From Lachnospiraceae bacterium (GTDB lineage: Bacteria > Bacillota > Clostridia > Lachnospirales > Lachnospiraceae), in the NCBI GenBank assembly GCA_024691425.1, contig JAILNQ010000121.1, positions 1 to 45,301 of the forward strand: a stretch of DNA of 45,301 nt, read 5' to 3'. The notes under the pieces are model-generated. The model made no database searches and was not told the DNA's origin. It saw only the letters and a program-made list of their open reading frames with translations. Every line of letters starts with the position of its first letter. Position 1 is the stretch's first letter. The position numbers and the translations under genes are program-made. Of this stretch, positions 1 to 8,886 are shown piece by piece.

Positions 1-183
1 GGCAAATGCAAATGTCTTATCCTTATCTGCCGACAGCATTGCTCTTATAAAATCCTCTGCATCATCTTCTGTATACGGATAAGGTAGCCCGTCCCTAAGG
101 TTATTCATAACCTTTAGATTATTTAGATTTATTGCGAGATCTGTTTTGTCATCGATGCTCCATTTTCTTATAGTCAGATTCAT
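1..183 (-). CDS. GNAT family N-acetyltransferase (N-terminal fragment)
   Basis: This is the first 61 codons of a gene that runs off the left edge of the window. The start ATG at 183 follows a strong GGAGG ribosome binding site seven bases upstream. The residues NLRDGLPYPYTEDDAEDFI (about 28-46) are the classic beginning of RimJ/RimL-like GNAT acetyltransferases, where a short acceptor-side helix precedes the acetyl-CoA fold. Family knowledge says such proteins transfer acetyl groups from acetyl-CoA to small amines or protein N-termini in the cytoplasm. The acetyl-CoA binding loop lies outside the window, so the substrate cannot be guessed. The upstream region carries a tandem repeat. Confidence 0.8.
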   Translation of the reverse strand, partial: MNLTIRKWSIDDKTDLAINLNNLKVMNNLRDGLPYPYTEDDAEDFIRAMLSADKDKTFAFA

Positions 184-219
184 TTTTCCTCCATAGCTTA
201 TATTATTGTCTGCCGTCTA

Positions 220-307
220 TAACCATTCTGTATTCCCAACCCCGAATTTTTAACTATCCTATATTCTCAACGAGGTTTTTTAACCATCTTGTATTCCCGA
301 CCTTTTT
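220..307. repeat. Three imperfect 30-bp tandem repeats
   Basis: Three head-to-tail copies begin at 220, 251 and 281. Each starts with TAACYATYYTRTATTCYCRAC and ends in a T-rich stretch. The array lies between the divergent-facing GNAT start and the end of the rlmD-like gene, just upstream of the probable GNAT promoter. No spacer-like unique sequence separates the units, so it is not a CRISPR. It could be an operator array or the decayed remnant of a repetitive small ORF. Confidence 0.75.
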
Positions 308-378
308 TACACTCTTTTAAGTGGACTAATTCTGTAAAACTCTTCATGCGCCATTGTGTCATTTCATGCCTTTAACTC

Positions 379-422
379 AAAGTGCCGAAACCCTTTGATT
401 TCAAGCCTTTTCGAGGCACTTT
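379..422 (-). terminator. Imperfect palindrome after the rlmD-like gene, possible terminator
   Basis: AAAGTGCC at 379-386 is matched by GGCACTTT at 415-422, with further partial pairing of GAAA to TTTTC inside. It begins five bases beyond the stop codon of the minus-strand methyltransferase gene, the right place for a transcription terminator. There is no clean T-run, so the call is tentative. Confidence 0.4.
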
Positions 423-426
423 ATCT

Positions 427-1815
427 TTAAACCCGTGAAAGCGAAATGACCGTCTCCACATGCACGGTATGCGGGAACATATCAACGCATCTTATCCTTG
501 ATACTTCATATCCCCTGTCTCTTAAGTATTTCACGTCCCTTGCAAGAGTTGCGCTATCGCAGCTGACGTATACTATGCGTTTGGGAGATGCACTAGCTAT
601 TGCTTCAAGTGACGCCTCATCCATTCCCTTCCTAGGAGGATCGAGTACTATCATATCCGCATCTATCTCGTCTTTATGCGCAGGCAGATATTCTTCTGCG
701 GCCGCACATATGAAATCCGCATTAGTTATGCCGTTTGATACTGCGTTCTTTTTCGCGTCCTCTATCGCTTCAGGAACTATCTCGAGGCCGTGTACCCGAC
801 CGGCCTTATCGGACATGCATATCGCTATCGTTCCGATGCCGCAGCATATGTCATAAACCTCCTCAACACCGGTAAGTCCGGCATATTCTATCGCAGTACC
901 GTACAGTTTTTCGACCTGAATCGGGTTTACCTGATAGAAGGACAGAGGCGATATCTCGAAAGTCATCCCGAGCAGCACATCTTCTATCTTGTCTTTTCCC
1001 CAGATAGTATGGATTTCGTTTCCCATTATGACATTCGTATTTTCATTGTTTATTGAAACACAGACAGAAGTCATGCCGCTTATAGCAGAAAGTTTTTCTG
1101 TCAGGGCTTCCTGTCCGCGGATGTACTGTTTCTCATGCCTTTTTCCGCCAAGCCTTATCACGAGGCAGACCATGATCTGTCCTGTGGCGAATCCCTTCCT
1201 GATAAGTACGTGCCTTATCGTACCGCTGCCTGTCGTTTCGTCATATGGCTCTATATGATTTTCGCGCATGTGCGCGATCACTGTCTCAAGTATCTTCCTG
1301 TTCTCTTCGGGGGAAATCCTGCAGTCCGTGCAGGGGATGATGCTGTGAGTCCTGCCCGCATAAAATCCGGCAACGATATTGCCTTTGCGGTCGTATCCTA
1401 TGGGATACTGGGCTTTGTTACGGTATCTTTCCGGACGGGTCATGCCGATTATCGGCTCGAATGCTCCATCAACAATTTCTTCGGGAACACCTCCTATCCG
1501 GGTAAGGTTGTTCCTGACCTTGTTCTGCTTAAAATCAAGCTGCGCGGCGTATGACATAGCCTGAATCTGGCAACCTCCGCAGCTCCTGTTTTTTTCGCAG
1601 AAGGGCTCGACGCGTTCGGACGAGGGCGTTATGAGCTCCTCGCACCTCGCAAACGCATAATTCTTCTTCACCCTGGTAAGCCTAGCTTTAACAACGTCAC
1701 CCGGAATCGCATCCTTAACAAAAAGGGTATAGCCCTCATACTTGCCTATACCCTCGCCGTTGCTGCTTATATCATTTATCGTAACAGTAACTATCTGATT
1801 TTTCTGATGATCCAT
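427..1815 (-). CDS. rlmD: 23S rRNA (uracil-C5)-methyltransferase, RlmD/RumA family
   Basis: The protein (462 aa) should methylate C5 of a uracil in 23S rRNA using S-adenosylmethionine. Residues 1-60 look like a TRAM RNA-binding domain. Cysteines 73, 79, 82 and 162 fit the [4Fe-4S] ligands of RumA. The SAM loop is around 321-330 (YDICCGIGTI), followed by the LDPPRKGM motif at 391-398. The nucleophile is C419 in YVSCD, and E454 is the expected general base. Firmicute members may modify two positions (RlmCD), so the exact target is uncertain. It is the last gene of a minus-strand operon, 16 bp after the YhaM-like gene. Length and motifs are complete. Confidence 0.93.
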   Translation of the reverse strand: MDHQKNQIVTVTINDISSNGEGIGKYEGYTLFVKDAIPGDVVKARLTRVKKNYAFARCEELITPSSERVEPFCEKNRSCGGCQIQAMSYAAQLDFKQNKVRNNLTRIGGVPEEIVDGAFEPIIGMTRPERYRNKAQYPIGYDRKGNIVAGFYAGRTHSIIPCTDCRISPEENRKILETVIAHMRENHIEPYDETTGSGTIRHVLIRKGFATGQIMVCLVIRLGGKRHEKQYIRGQEALTEKLSAISGMTSVCVSINNENTNVIMGNEIHTIWGKDKIEDVLLGMTFEISPLSFYQVNPIQVEKLYGTAIEYAGLTGVEEVYDICCGIGTIAICMSDKAGRVHGLEIVPEAIEDAKKNAVSNGITNADFICAAAEEYLPAHKDEIDADMIVLDPPRKGMDEASLEAIASASPKRIVYVSCDSATLARDVKYLRDRGYEVSRIRCVDMFPHTVHVETVISLSRV

Positions 1816-1831
1816 GTCATTCCGTGCCGCC

Positions 1832-2770
1832 TCAGTCTGATGTCTTTCGTATGTTCGAATCGATAAGTCTGTTGAATCCGAGCCATCCGTCTTCCGTCGT
1901 GGAGCTGAATATCTCTTTCATCGTTTCCATTTTCGCATCCGTATTGTCCGCAAAATGCAGAGCGACTGCTTCCATGAGCGCCGGCTTTTTGGGCGATCCG
2001 AACTCGTATTCTCCGTGATGCGCCAGGATGCAGTGCGTCAGTTCGGAATAGAGTTTTTTCGGAAATCCCTCGATCGCTTCCATCTTTTCCATCGCCATAT
2101 GGGCTCCCATCACGATATGCCCGAGAAGCTGGCCGTCATCCGTATAATCATTCTGCGGAAAATCAGAAAGCTCGCGTATCTTTCCTATATCATGAAGCAT
2201 TGCCGCCGTAAGCAGAAGATCCCTGTGGAGCATCGGATAAGTCTTTGCATAGTGATCGCACAGTCCGGTAACTGAAAGGGTATGTTCAAGAAGGCCGCCG
2301 ACAAATCCGTGATGGACTGCTTTTGCCGCAGAACTTTTTTTGAATTTCGCCGCAAAAGCCTCGTTACCGAAAAATGCTTCCAGAAGCTGTTTCAGATATG
2401 GATTCTTGATGCTCTCGATATAAGATAAGAACTCGCTCCACATCTCGTCTATGTTGCGGTCTGATACCGGAAGGTAATCCGCCGGATCATATTCGCCCTC
2501 GCTGCACTTCCTTACGCGTTTGATGTTCAGCTGATTAGCTCCCTGATAATTGTTCACGACTGCATTTACGCATATATAGTCGAGTACATCAAAATCATCT
2601 ATTCCGGCTGAATTCGGATCCCAGATCATCGCATCAACGCTTCCGGTCTTGTCCGTTACAACAAGTTTTTCATACGGTTTGCCGGTCTTTGTTACATCCG
2701 ATTTCTTAGCCCTGACGAGATAGATGTCGTTGATCGTCTCGCCTTCCCTGAAGCTTTCTATGTATTTCAT
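1832..2770 (-). CDS. yhaM: 3'-5' exoribonuclease YhaM family (OB fold plus HD domain)
   Basis: The 312-aa protein has an N-terminal OB-fold nucleic-acid-binding region (about 10-90, with the typical VTDKTGSVDAMIWD stretch) and a C-terminal HD phosphohydrolase domain. The metal ligands visible are H163 in LLEHTLSV and H193-D194 in MLHDIGK. YhaM enzymes trim RNA and DNA 3' ends by a few nucleotides in the cytoplasm. The start ATG overlaps the stop of the upstream HtrA-like gene (ATGA), so the two are probably translationally coupled. The fit to the family in length and domain order is good. Confidence 0.9.
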   Translation of the reverse strand: MKYIESFREGETINDIYLVRAKKSDVTKTGKPYEKLVVTDKTGSVDAMIWDPNSAGIDDFDVLDYICVNAVVNNYQGANQLNIKRVRKCSEGEYDPADYLPVSDRNIDEMWSEFLSYIESIKNPYLKQLLEAFFGNEAFAAKFKKSSAAKAVHHGFVGGLLEHTLSVTGLCDHYAKTYPMLHRDLLLTAAMLHDIGKIRELSDFPQNDYTDDGQLLGHIVMGAHMAMEKMEAIEGFPKKLYSELTHCILAHHGEYEFGSPKKPALMEAVALHFADNTDAKMETMKEIFSSTTEDGWLGFNRLIDSNIRKTSD

Positions 2771-4266
2771 TTAAGTTCCTCCAAAGTAACCTCATATGTC
2801 ATTTCCGTATAGCCGTCACGCCCCGGTCTCTCAAGCGTTACCGTGACGACATCCTGGGGCTGATAGTTCAGGATTGCCTGCATGTAATCCGTGAACGAGC
2901 CGATCTCTAGCGTTCCCATCTTAACGATCACATCACCGTTCCTGATGCCGACATTCATAGCAGGCGAATCGGCGACAACTTCCTTTACGTATGCACCGAA
3001 CGGGACTTCCCTTTCGGTGTTCGCCTCGGGAGTGACGTCGGTACCGACGATGCCGAGCGTTGCAAGCATCTGACCGTTCGATATCTTCTCAACGCTGTCC
3101 GAGATATCGGAAATGGAATATGCCCGAAGGAGATTAGGCATGTTTCCTGACATTTCTTCATGGCAGATTATTCCGACAACACGTCCGTTGTAGTTCACAA
3201 GAACCCCGCTGGCATCGCTGCTCGCGTAAATGTCAGTGGAAATGATATGAACGTTTGAATCCATCTTATCTATGACGACCGAATTGGATGTGATCTGTCC
3301 CATTCCGACTGAACCGCTCGCTCCGTAAGGTGCGCCGACCGCAACTACCGGAACGCCGACTGCAGAAGTTGCAAGGCTTCCAAACTGGACCATCTCTATC
3401 TGCTCCATCGTCTTTTCCTCGATCCTCTCAAGATCTATCGAAACGATACACAGTGATGTGTTGACATCCGAGTTCTTGACGCGCGCTGCATATGTTTCAC
3501 CGTCAGCGAACGTAACGCGGACATTCTTCGCATTGTTCAGTATATCGGACGGTGAAAGGATGAGCAGCTCCTTGCCGTTGTCTGCAATTATGAGTCCCGT
3601 AGTGGAATTGTTGTTTTCATACGAGTTGTTGAACCAGTCCGTGTTCGAGCTGATCCCTGATACGGTAACAAGGCTTTTTTCAGTAGTGTCCGCTATCGCG
3701 GAAATCTTGCGCAGAAGCGATCTGTAATCATCGAGCTCTAAATCCTTCTCTATCGTTTCCACTATGTTGTTCACAACGATCTCTTTGCCTTCGTCCTGCT
3801 TGACCTCGCCGTCTTCATCCGTTTCTTCGGACTTCTCATCCGGCTTTTCCTCCGGCTTCTCTTCAGGCTTTTCCTCGCCTTTATCCTCAGGCTTGTCTTC
3901 AGATGCAGGTTCTGCTGCATCCTCCGGTTTTTCGACCTCGGGATCAGGCATGTTGTCGTGCTCCGGCATAACGAACGGCTCTATCGGCTCTTCTTCCTGA
4001 ACTACTTTCTCAACAGGAAGAGAGACGGGTTTCGTTTCATCAGGGGGATACAGATATGCCTGAACATACGGCATGCAGACAACAAAGGCCGCGCACGCGC
4101 ATACCCCGAAAAGAATCCCGAGAAAGATCGTGAAAAAGATCTTCCTGATAACCTTCCGCTTGTTTATCGGAGGCCTTTTGATCGTTTCAGTAATGAACTC
4201 GTATTTGTCCTGGCTTTCGCCGGATTCTCTGTTTTCTTCAGCTACGCTGTATTCATTGTCATCCAT
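2767..4266 (-). CDS. Membrane-anchored HtrA/DegP-like protein with degenerate catalytic triad and PDZ domain
   Basis: The protein (499 aa) has a cytoplasmic N-terminus, one membrane segment (about 43-65), a long acidic Glu/Pro/Lys linker (about 90-165, with repeated EEKPEEKP), a trypsin-like fold (about 190-390) and a C-terminal PDZ domain (about 400-495). This is the S1C HtrA layout. The catalytic positions appear lost: the usual His position in LTNNHVI reads D241, the Asp in DLAVL reads S271, and GNSGG is SDASG with A352 at the serine position. It is therefore probably a non-catalytic binding or scaffold protein at the cell surface. It heads an operon with yhaM and rlmD. There is no Shine-Dalgarno sequence, and a TATAAT lies only 8 bp before the ATG. 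Confidence 0.82.
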   Translation of the reverse strand: MDDNEYSVAEENRESGESQDKYEFITETIKRPPINKRKVIRKIFFTIFLGILFGVCACAAFVVCMPYVQAYLYPPDETKPVSLPVEKVVQEEEPIEPFVMPEHDNMPDPEVEKPEDAAEPASEDKPEDKGEEKPEEKPEEKPDEKSEETDEDGEVKQDEGKEIVVNNIVETIEKDLELDDYRSLLRKISAIADTTEKSLVTVSGISSNTDWFNNSYENNNSTTGLIIADNGKELLILSPSDILNNAKNVRVTFADGETYAARVKNSDVNTSLCIVSIDLERIEEKTMEQIEMVQFGSLATSAVGVPVVAVGAPYGASGSVGMGQITSNSVVIDKMDSNVHIISTDIYASSDASGVLVNYNGRVVGIICHEEMSGNMPNLLRAYSISDISDSVEKISNGQMLATLGIVGTDVTPEANTEREVPFGAYVKEVVADSPAMNVGIRNGDVIVKMGTLEIGSFTDYMQAILNYQPQDVVTVTLERPGRDGYTEMTYEVTLEELK

Positions 4267-4274
4267 AGGTATTC

Positions 4275-4303
4275 ATTATACAGAAAAGAGACGGAAACCT
4301 CAA
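4275..4303 (-). promoter_or_regulatory. Promoter of the HtrA-like operon (probable leaderless mRNA)
   Basis: On the minus strand TTGAGG (4298-4303) and a perfect TATAAT (4275-4280) are separated by 17 bp. The TATAAT ends 8 bp from the start ATG at 4266, which predicts transcription starting at or within about two bases of the first codon. The bases between show no ribosome binding site, and no alternative Met occurs nearby. Confidence 0.7.
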
Positions 4304-4322
4304 CTAAAAACAGGTGCTTTCA

Positions 4323-4351
4323 TTGCCTGTTATGGCATTTTCTGATATCAT
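4323..4351 (+). promoter_or_regulatory. Promoter of mutS2 (probable leaderless mRNA)
   Basis: TTGCCT (4323-4328) and TATCAT (4346-4351) are spaced 17 bp apart, and the mutS2 ATG begins at 4361, nine bases after the -10 box. No Shine-Dalgarno-like sequence lies between. The start codon itself is well supported because MNKKSLRTLEY is a typical MutS2 beginning. Confidence 0.6.
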
Positions 4352-4360
4352 AATTGCATT

Positions 4361-6724
4361 ATGAACAAAAAGAGCCTGCGTACGCTGGAATACAACAGAA
4401 TCATTGAAATTCTCGCGGGTCATGCCCACACGGAACTCGGAAAGAAGAAGGCATTATCGCTCCTTCCCGGGACCGGTTTATTTGATATACAGCTCTGGCA
4501 ACAGAACACTGAAGATGCGCTGAAGCGTATACTCAGGGAAGGTTCCGTATCATTCTCAGCGCGCCAGGAGATGCGCGAAATTGCTGCAAGGCTTAAGAAG
4601 GGAAGCAGCCTTACCGCTCACGAGCTTCTCGTAACGGCGCTTCTGCTTGAGAACGTTCTTCGGGTGAAATCATACGGCACGACTGATGAAGAAAACGAGG
4701 ATTCCCTTTCCGGATACTTTGCTTCTCTTGTGCCCCTATCCCCTCTTTGCAAAGAGATAAGGCGCTGCATACTGTCCGATGACGAGATAGCGGATGACGC
4801 GAGCTCAGAGCTTCGCAGCATCAGGAAAAAGCAGAAGACGGTCAATGACCGGATACATTCTCAGCTTGTCAAAATGGTGAACGATACTTACCGGAGCTAT
4901 CTTCAGGACGCAGTGATAACGCAGCGTGACGGCAGATACTGCATTCCGGTCAGGGCAGAATACCGCAGCAGCGTACCGGGAATGATCCACGATCAGTCTT
5001 CGAGCGCCTCGACATTTTTCATAGAGCCTGCCGCGATCGTTTCTCTCAACAACGATCTGCGCCAGCTTGAGATCGAGGAAGAACGTGAGATAGAAGCAAT
5101 ACTTGCAGGTCTGTCAGACACCTGCCGCGAGCATGCAGATGAGCTGCTTGCAGATCTTGAAATAATCTCGGAGCTTGATTTTATTTTCGCCAAAGGCTCC
5201 TATGCGCTGAGCATTAATGCTTCAAGGCCTGTATATAACGAAAAAGGCGTCATAAGGCTCAGAAAAGCAAGACATCCTCTTCTCAAAATGGATACCGCCG
5301 TTCCGATAAATGTCGAGCTCGGCGATGCTTATAACCTTCTTGTGATAACAGGACCTAACACCGGCGGAAAAACCGTATCTCTTAAAACTGTCGGTATCCT
5401 GTCGCTCATGGGGCAGGCAGGGCTTCACATACCGGCAGGGGATACAAGCGAGCTTACGGTCTTTGATGAAATATTCGCGGACATAGGAGATGAGCAGAGC
5501 ATAGAGCAGAGTCTTTCAACCTTCTCCTCGCATATGAAGAATATCGTTGAGATACTGAAAAAAGCCGACAGACGCAGTCTCTGTCTTTTCGACGAGCTCG
5601 GTGCAGGAACGGATCCTGTAGAGGGAGCGGCGCTTGCGATATCGATCCTTGACAGGCTCCATTCCGAAAACATCCGGACAATGGCAACAACCCATTACAG
5701 CGAGCTCAAGATATACGCTCTGAACACCCCCGGTGTAGAAAACGCCGGCTGCGAGTTCGATGTTGAATCGCTGAAACCGACCTACAGGCTGCTGACCGGC
5801 ATTCCCGGAAAAAGCAATGCCTTCGCTATATCTTCGAAGCTCGGTCTTCCTGACGAGATCATTGATCGTGCAAAAGAACAGATCTCTGCAAACGACTCTT
5901 CATTTGAGGATGTCATAGCACGTCTTGAAAAAGACCGCGTGACCATGGAAGAAAACCGGCGTGAGATCGAGAGATACCGGCACGACATCGAGGTCCTGAA
6001 GAAAACTTACGAGGAGCGGCGCGAAAAACTCGGCGAGACAAAAGAGAGGATACTCAACGAGGCTAAGGAAGAAGCCCGTCAGATACTAAAAGATGCAAAA
6101 GACATCGCAGATTCCGTCATCCGCGACATAAACCGAAACGGCGGCGGAAACATAAGAGAGCTTGAGGAAGGCAGAACTCTTCTGAGAGAGGCCATGAACA
6201 GCAACACCCCCACGCCTGTAAAAAAGCCGCGTTCCGCCAAGGCGAACAAAGCTTCTGACTTTACGATAGGGGAAGATGTCAGGATAATTTCGATGGACCT
6301 TACAGGTCATGTTCATACAAAACCTGATTCAAAAGGAAATCTTTCCGTGCAATGTGGTATTATGAACATAAACACGAACATATCCGACCTTGAGCTCATA
6401 AAGCCTGAGGACAGACCGGAAAAGAAAAAATCATCCCGGAAAAGTTCAGTATCGTCCGCAGGCATATCAAAGGCAAAGAGTATCTCCTCAGAACTGAACC
6501 TGATCGGCATGAAGGTTGACGAGGCGATCCCGAAGCTTGATAAGTACCTTGACGATGCATATCTTGCGCACCTATCCAACGTTAGGATTGTCCATGGGAA
6601 AGGAACCGGTGCGCTGCGCTCTGCAGTTGCTCAGCATCTGAAAAGGGTCTCTTACGTTGCCGGATTCCGTGCAGGCGAATTCGGTGAGGGAGACGCAGGC
6701 GTGACAATCGTAGAATTCAAATAA
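4361..6724 (+). CDS. mutS2: MutS2 ATPase with Smr domain
   Basis: The full-length 787-aa protein carries the MutS core and clamp (about 1-300), Walker A GPNTGGKT at 331-338, Walker B in DELGAGTDP, the conserved TTHYSELK, a coiled-coil arm rich in Glu/Arg/Lys (about 510-590) and a C-terminal Smr domain with HGKGTGALR (residues about 740-748). MutS2 proteins act on branched DNA in recombination control and, in Bacillus, on collided ribosomes as RqcU; which role dominates here is unknown. The gene diverges from the HtrA-like operon across 94 bp and is followed after 27 bp by a two-component system, perhaps in one transcript. Confidence 0.95.
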   Translation: MNKKSLRTLEYNRIIEILAGHAHTELGKKKALSLLPGTGLFDIQLWQQNTEDALKRILREGSVSFSARQEMREIAARLKKGSSLTAHELLVTALLLENVLRVKSYGTTDEENEDSLSGYFASLVPLSPLCKEIRRCILSDDEIADDASSELRSIRKKQKTVNDRIHSQLVKMVNDTYRSYLQDAVITQRDGRYCIPVRAEYRSSVPGMIHDQSSSASTFFIEPAAIVSLNNDLRQLEIEEEREIEAILAGLSDTCREHADELLADLEIISELDFIFAKGSYALSINASRPVYNEKGVIRLRKARHPLLKMDTAVPINVELGDAYNLLVITGPNTGGKTVSLKTVGILSLMGQAGLHIPAGDTSELTVFDEIFADIGDEQSIEQSLSTFSSHMKNIVEILKKADRRSLCLFDELGAGTDPVEGAALAISILDRLHSENIRTMATTHYSELKIYALNTPGVENAGCEFDVESLKPTYRLLTGIPGKSNAFAISSKLGLPDEIIDRAKEQISANDSSFEDVIARLEKDRVTMEENRREIERYRHDIEVLKKTYEERREKLGETKERILNEAKEEARQILKDAKDIADSVIRDINRNGGGNIRELEEGRTLLREAMNSNTPTPVKKPRSAKANKASDFTIGEDVRIISMDLTGHVHTKPDSKGNLSVQCGIMNINTNISDLELIKPEDRPEKKKSSRKSSVSSAGISKAKSISSELNLIGMKVDEAIPKLDKYLDDAYLAHLSNVRIVHGKGTGALRSAVAQHLKRVSYVAGFRAGEFGEGDAGVTIVEFK

Positions 6725-6751
6725 TGAAACAGGCAGAAAAGGAGTTTTATC

Positions 6752-7456
6752 ATGGCAGGTAAACAGAAAATCCTGATCGTAGACGATGATGAGAATATCG
6801 CAGAGCTCATAGAGCTCTATCTTACAAAGGAATGCTTTGATACGAAGATTGTAAATGACGGCGAATCCGCTCTTTCCGTTTTCGAAACGTATGAGCCGAA
6901 TCTTATACTTCTCGACCTCATGCTTCCCGGAATCGACGGATATCAGGTGTGCCGTGAGATACGATCCAAAAATCCCACGCCCATAATAATGCTTTCGGCA
7001 AAAGGCGAGGTTTTCGACAAAGTTCTCGGTCTCGAGCTCGGCGCGGATGATTACATGGAAAAACCGTTCGACTCCAAAGAGCTTGTCGCAAGAGTCAAAG
7101 CCGTCCTTAGAAGGTGCGTTCAGACCAAGACCGAGGCGCCAACATCAGATACAAAGGTCGTTGAATATCCCGATCTTGTAATAAGCCTCAATGACTATTC
7201 CGTTATGTACAACGGTCAGTATCTCGACATGCCTCCGAAGGAGATCGAGCTGCTTTTCTTCCTTGCATCACAGCCTAACCAGGTGTTCACAAGGGAGCAG
7301 CTTCTTGATCATATATGGGGATATGAATACGCAGGGGATACAAGGACCGTTGACGTTCATATCAAGCGTCTGCGTGAAAAGATCAACGACCATAAGGCAT
7401 GGCGTCTTCATACCGTATGGGGTGTAGGATACAAATTCGAGGCCCGTTCAGTATGA
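6752..7456 (+). CDS. OmpR/PhoB-type response regulator
   Basis: The 234-aa protein has a receiver domain (about 5-118) with the acidic pair at D11-D13, phosphoacceptor D55 in LILLDLMLPG and the conserved K in EKPFDSKEL. A winged-helix DNA-binding domain follows (about 135-230), ending in VDVHIKRLREK and WGVGYKF. It should bind DNA as a phosphorylated dimer and control transcription. The start has a good AAAGGAG ribosome binding site. The stop overlaps the following kinase start as ATGA, which makes the kinase its clear partner. The stimulus is unknown. Confidence 0.93.
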   Translation: MAGKQKILIVDDDENIAELIELYLTKECFDTKIVNDGESALSVFETYEPNLILLDLMLPGIDGYQVCREIRSKNPTPIIMLSAKGEVFDKVLGLELGADDYMEKPFDSKELVARVKAVLRRCVQTKTEAPTSDTKVVEYPDLVISLNDYSVMYNGQYLDMPPKEIELLFFLASQPNQVFTREQLLDHIWGYEYAGDTRTVDVHIKRLREKINDHKAWRLHTVWGVGYKFEARSV

Positions 7457-8886
7457 AAAAGAACCGCAAGTTATATGCCAAATTCATACTTGCGTACTTC
7501 TGTTTTGCCGCACTCAGCGTTGCCGTAGTGCTCATCATCACGGCACCCATCACTTACAGTTTTCTTGTCAGGCAGAAAGCCGCCGAGCTGTACAGGTCGG
7601 CAAATGAGATCTCGAATACATATGCCGGATATTTCTATGACAATTCCCTGTCAACCGAGGATGTAAGAAAGCAGCTGAAAGCCTCGGGTGACTTTTCATT
7701 TCTGACGATCTGGATTATGAATACCGACGGCGAAGTCATATATGATTCCGCAGCCGATGACCAGAACAGAGCGGGCTTTACGATCGAAGGTTTCGTTGAT
7801 GAGGATACGAGCAGGAGTTTTTACCGGGAAGGTAACTTTTACGGATACTTCAGCGAAGATATGCTCTCCGTTCTTTCCCCGATAACGAACAACTATAATC
7901 TCAAAGGTTATGTCGTCATACATTCGCCGCTGACGAAAATCCGTGAGCAGAGGAATGACCTGATCCTCATAGTTTTAGCGACGCTCGCCGTCGTCTTTGT
8001 CCTGTCCACGATCATTCTTGTCGTATTCACGGATATTGTTTACATCCCTCTTAAGAAGATCACGAAAGCTACCGAGGCTTATGCCGAAGGAGATTTCACA
8101 TATCCGATAGACATAGACAAGAATGATGAAATCGGTTATCTTGCCGCTTCCCTAACGTACATGGCGGATAAAGTCTCCCATCTCGAGGACGACCAGAAGA
8201 AATTCATCGCAAACGTATCCCATGATTTCCGCTCACCGCTGACTTCGATGAAAGGATATCTCGAAGCGATGGCGGATGGAACGATTCCTCCAGAGCAGCA
8301 CGAAAAATATCTGAAGATCGTCAAAAATGAGACTGAGCGCCTTACAAAGCTCACGAACAACCTGCTCACCCTCAATAATCTGAACATTACTGGAATGAAC
8401 CTTGACATCACGGATTTCGACATCAACAGAACAATAAGGAATACCGTAGCGACATTTGAAGGCATATGCAAAACAAAACATATCTCGTTCAACCTCGTCC
8501 TAACAGGCGAAACTCTTTTCGTGTCCGCAGACAAAGGCAGGATAGAGCAGGTACTCTACAACCTCATAGACAACGCGATAAAATTCAGCAAGCCTGACTC
8601 CCAGATAAAGCTTGAAACTAGCGAGAAGAACGAGACCATTTTCGTTTCCGTAAAAGACTCAGGAATAGGAATTCCCAAAGATGACCTGAAGCTGATCTTC
8701 GACAGGTTCTATAAAACCGACCAGTCAAGAGGAAGAGATAAAAAAGGAACAGGCCTTGGCCTGTCCATTGTAAAAGAAATAATAAATGCTCATCATGAGA
8801 ACATAAACGTCATATCAACTGTGGATGTCGGAACAGAGTTCATCTTTACGCTTCCGAAATCAAAGAACGTTGCGGATGACGACTGA
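7453..8886 (+). CDS. Sensor histidine kinase (HAMP, HisKA, HATPase)
   Basis: The start is taken as the ATG at 7453, overlapping the regulator stop, which gives 477 aa; an upstream in-frame Met would lie deep in the regulator. There are two membrane segments (about 12-32 and 168-192) around an extracytoplasmic domain of about 130 residues. Then come HAMP (about 193-245), HisKA with H257 in FIANVSHDFRSP, and HATPase with the N box NLIDNAIKF, DSGIGI and GTGLGL motifs. It should autophosphorylate H257 and pass phosphate to the regulator at 6752. The stop codon directly abuts the stop of the convergent aminotransferase. Confidence 0.93.
   Translation: MKKNRKLYAKFILAYFCFAALSVAVVLIITAPITYSFLVRQKAAELYRSANEISNTYAGYFYDNSLSTEDVRKQLKASGDFSFLTIWIMNTDGEVIYDSAADDQNRAGFTIEGFVDEDTSRSFYREGNFYGYFSEDMLSVLSPITNNYNLKGYVVIHSPLTKIREQRNDLILIVLATLAVVFVLSTIILVVFTDIVYIPLKKITKATEAYAEGDFTYPIDIDKNDEIGYLAASLTYMADKVSHLEDDQKKFIANVSHDFRSPLTSMKGYLEAMADGTIPPEQHEKYLKIVKNETERLTKLTNNLLTLNNLNITGMNLDITDFDINRTIRNTVATFEGICKTKHISFNLVLTGETLFVSADKGRIEQVLYNLIDNAIKFSKPDSQIKLETSEKNETIFVSVKDSGIGIPKDDLKLIFDRFYKTDQSRGRDKKGTGLGLSIVKEIINAHHENINVISTVDVGTEFIFTLPKSKNVADDD

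Noticed and set aside
220-307. CRISPR-like array
   Set aside because: The units are directly adjacent with no unique spacers, only three imperfect copies exist, and no cas genes are present.
3764-4000. Serine-rich ORF on the plus strand opposite the HtrA-like gene
   Set aside because: It is the complement of the Glu/Pro/Lys linker; low complexity keeps the antisense frame open.
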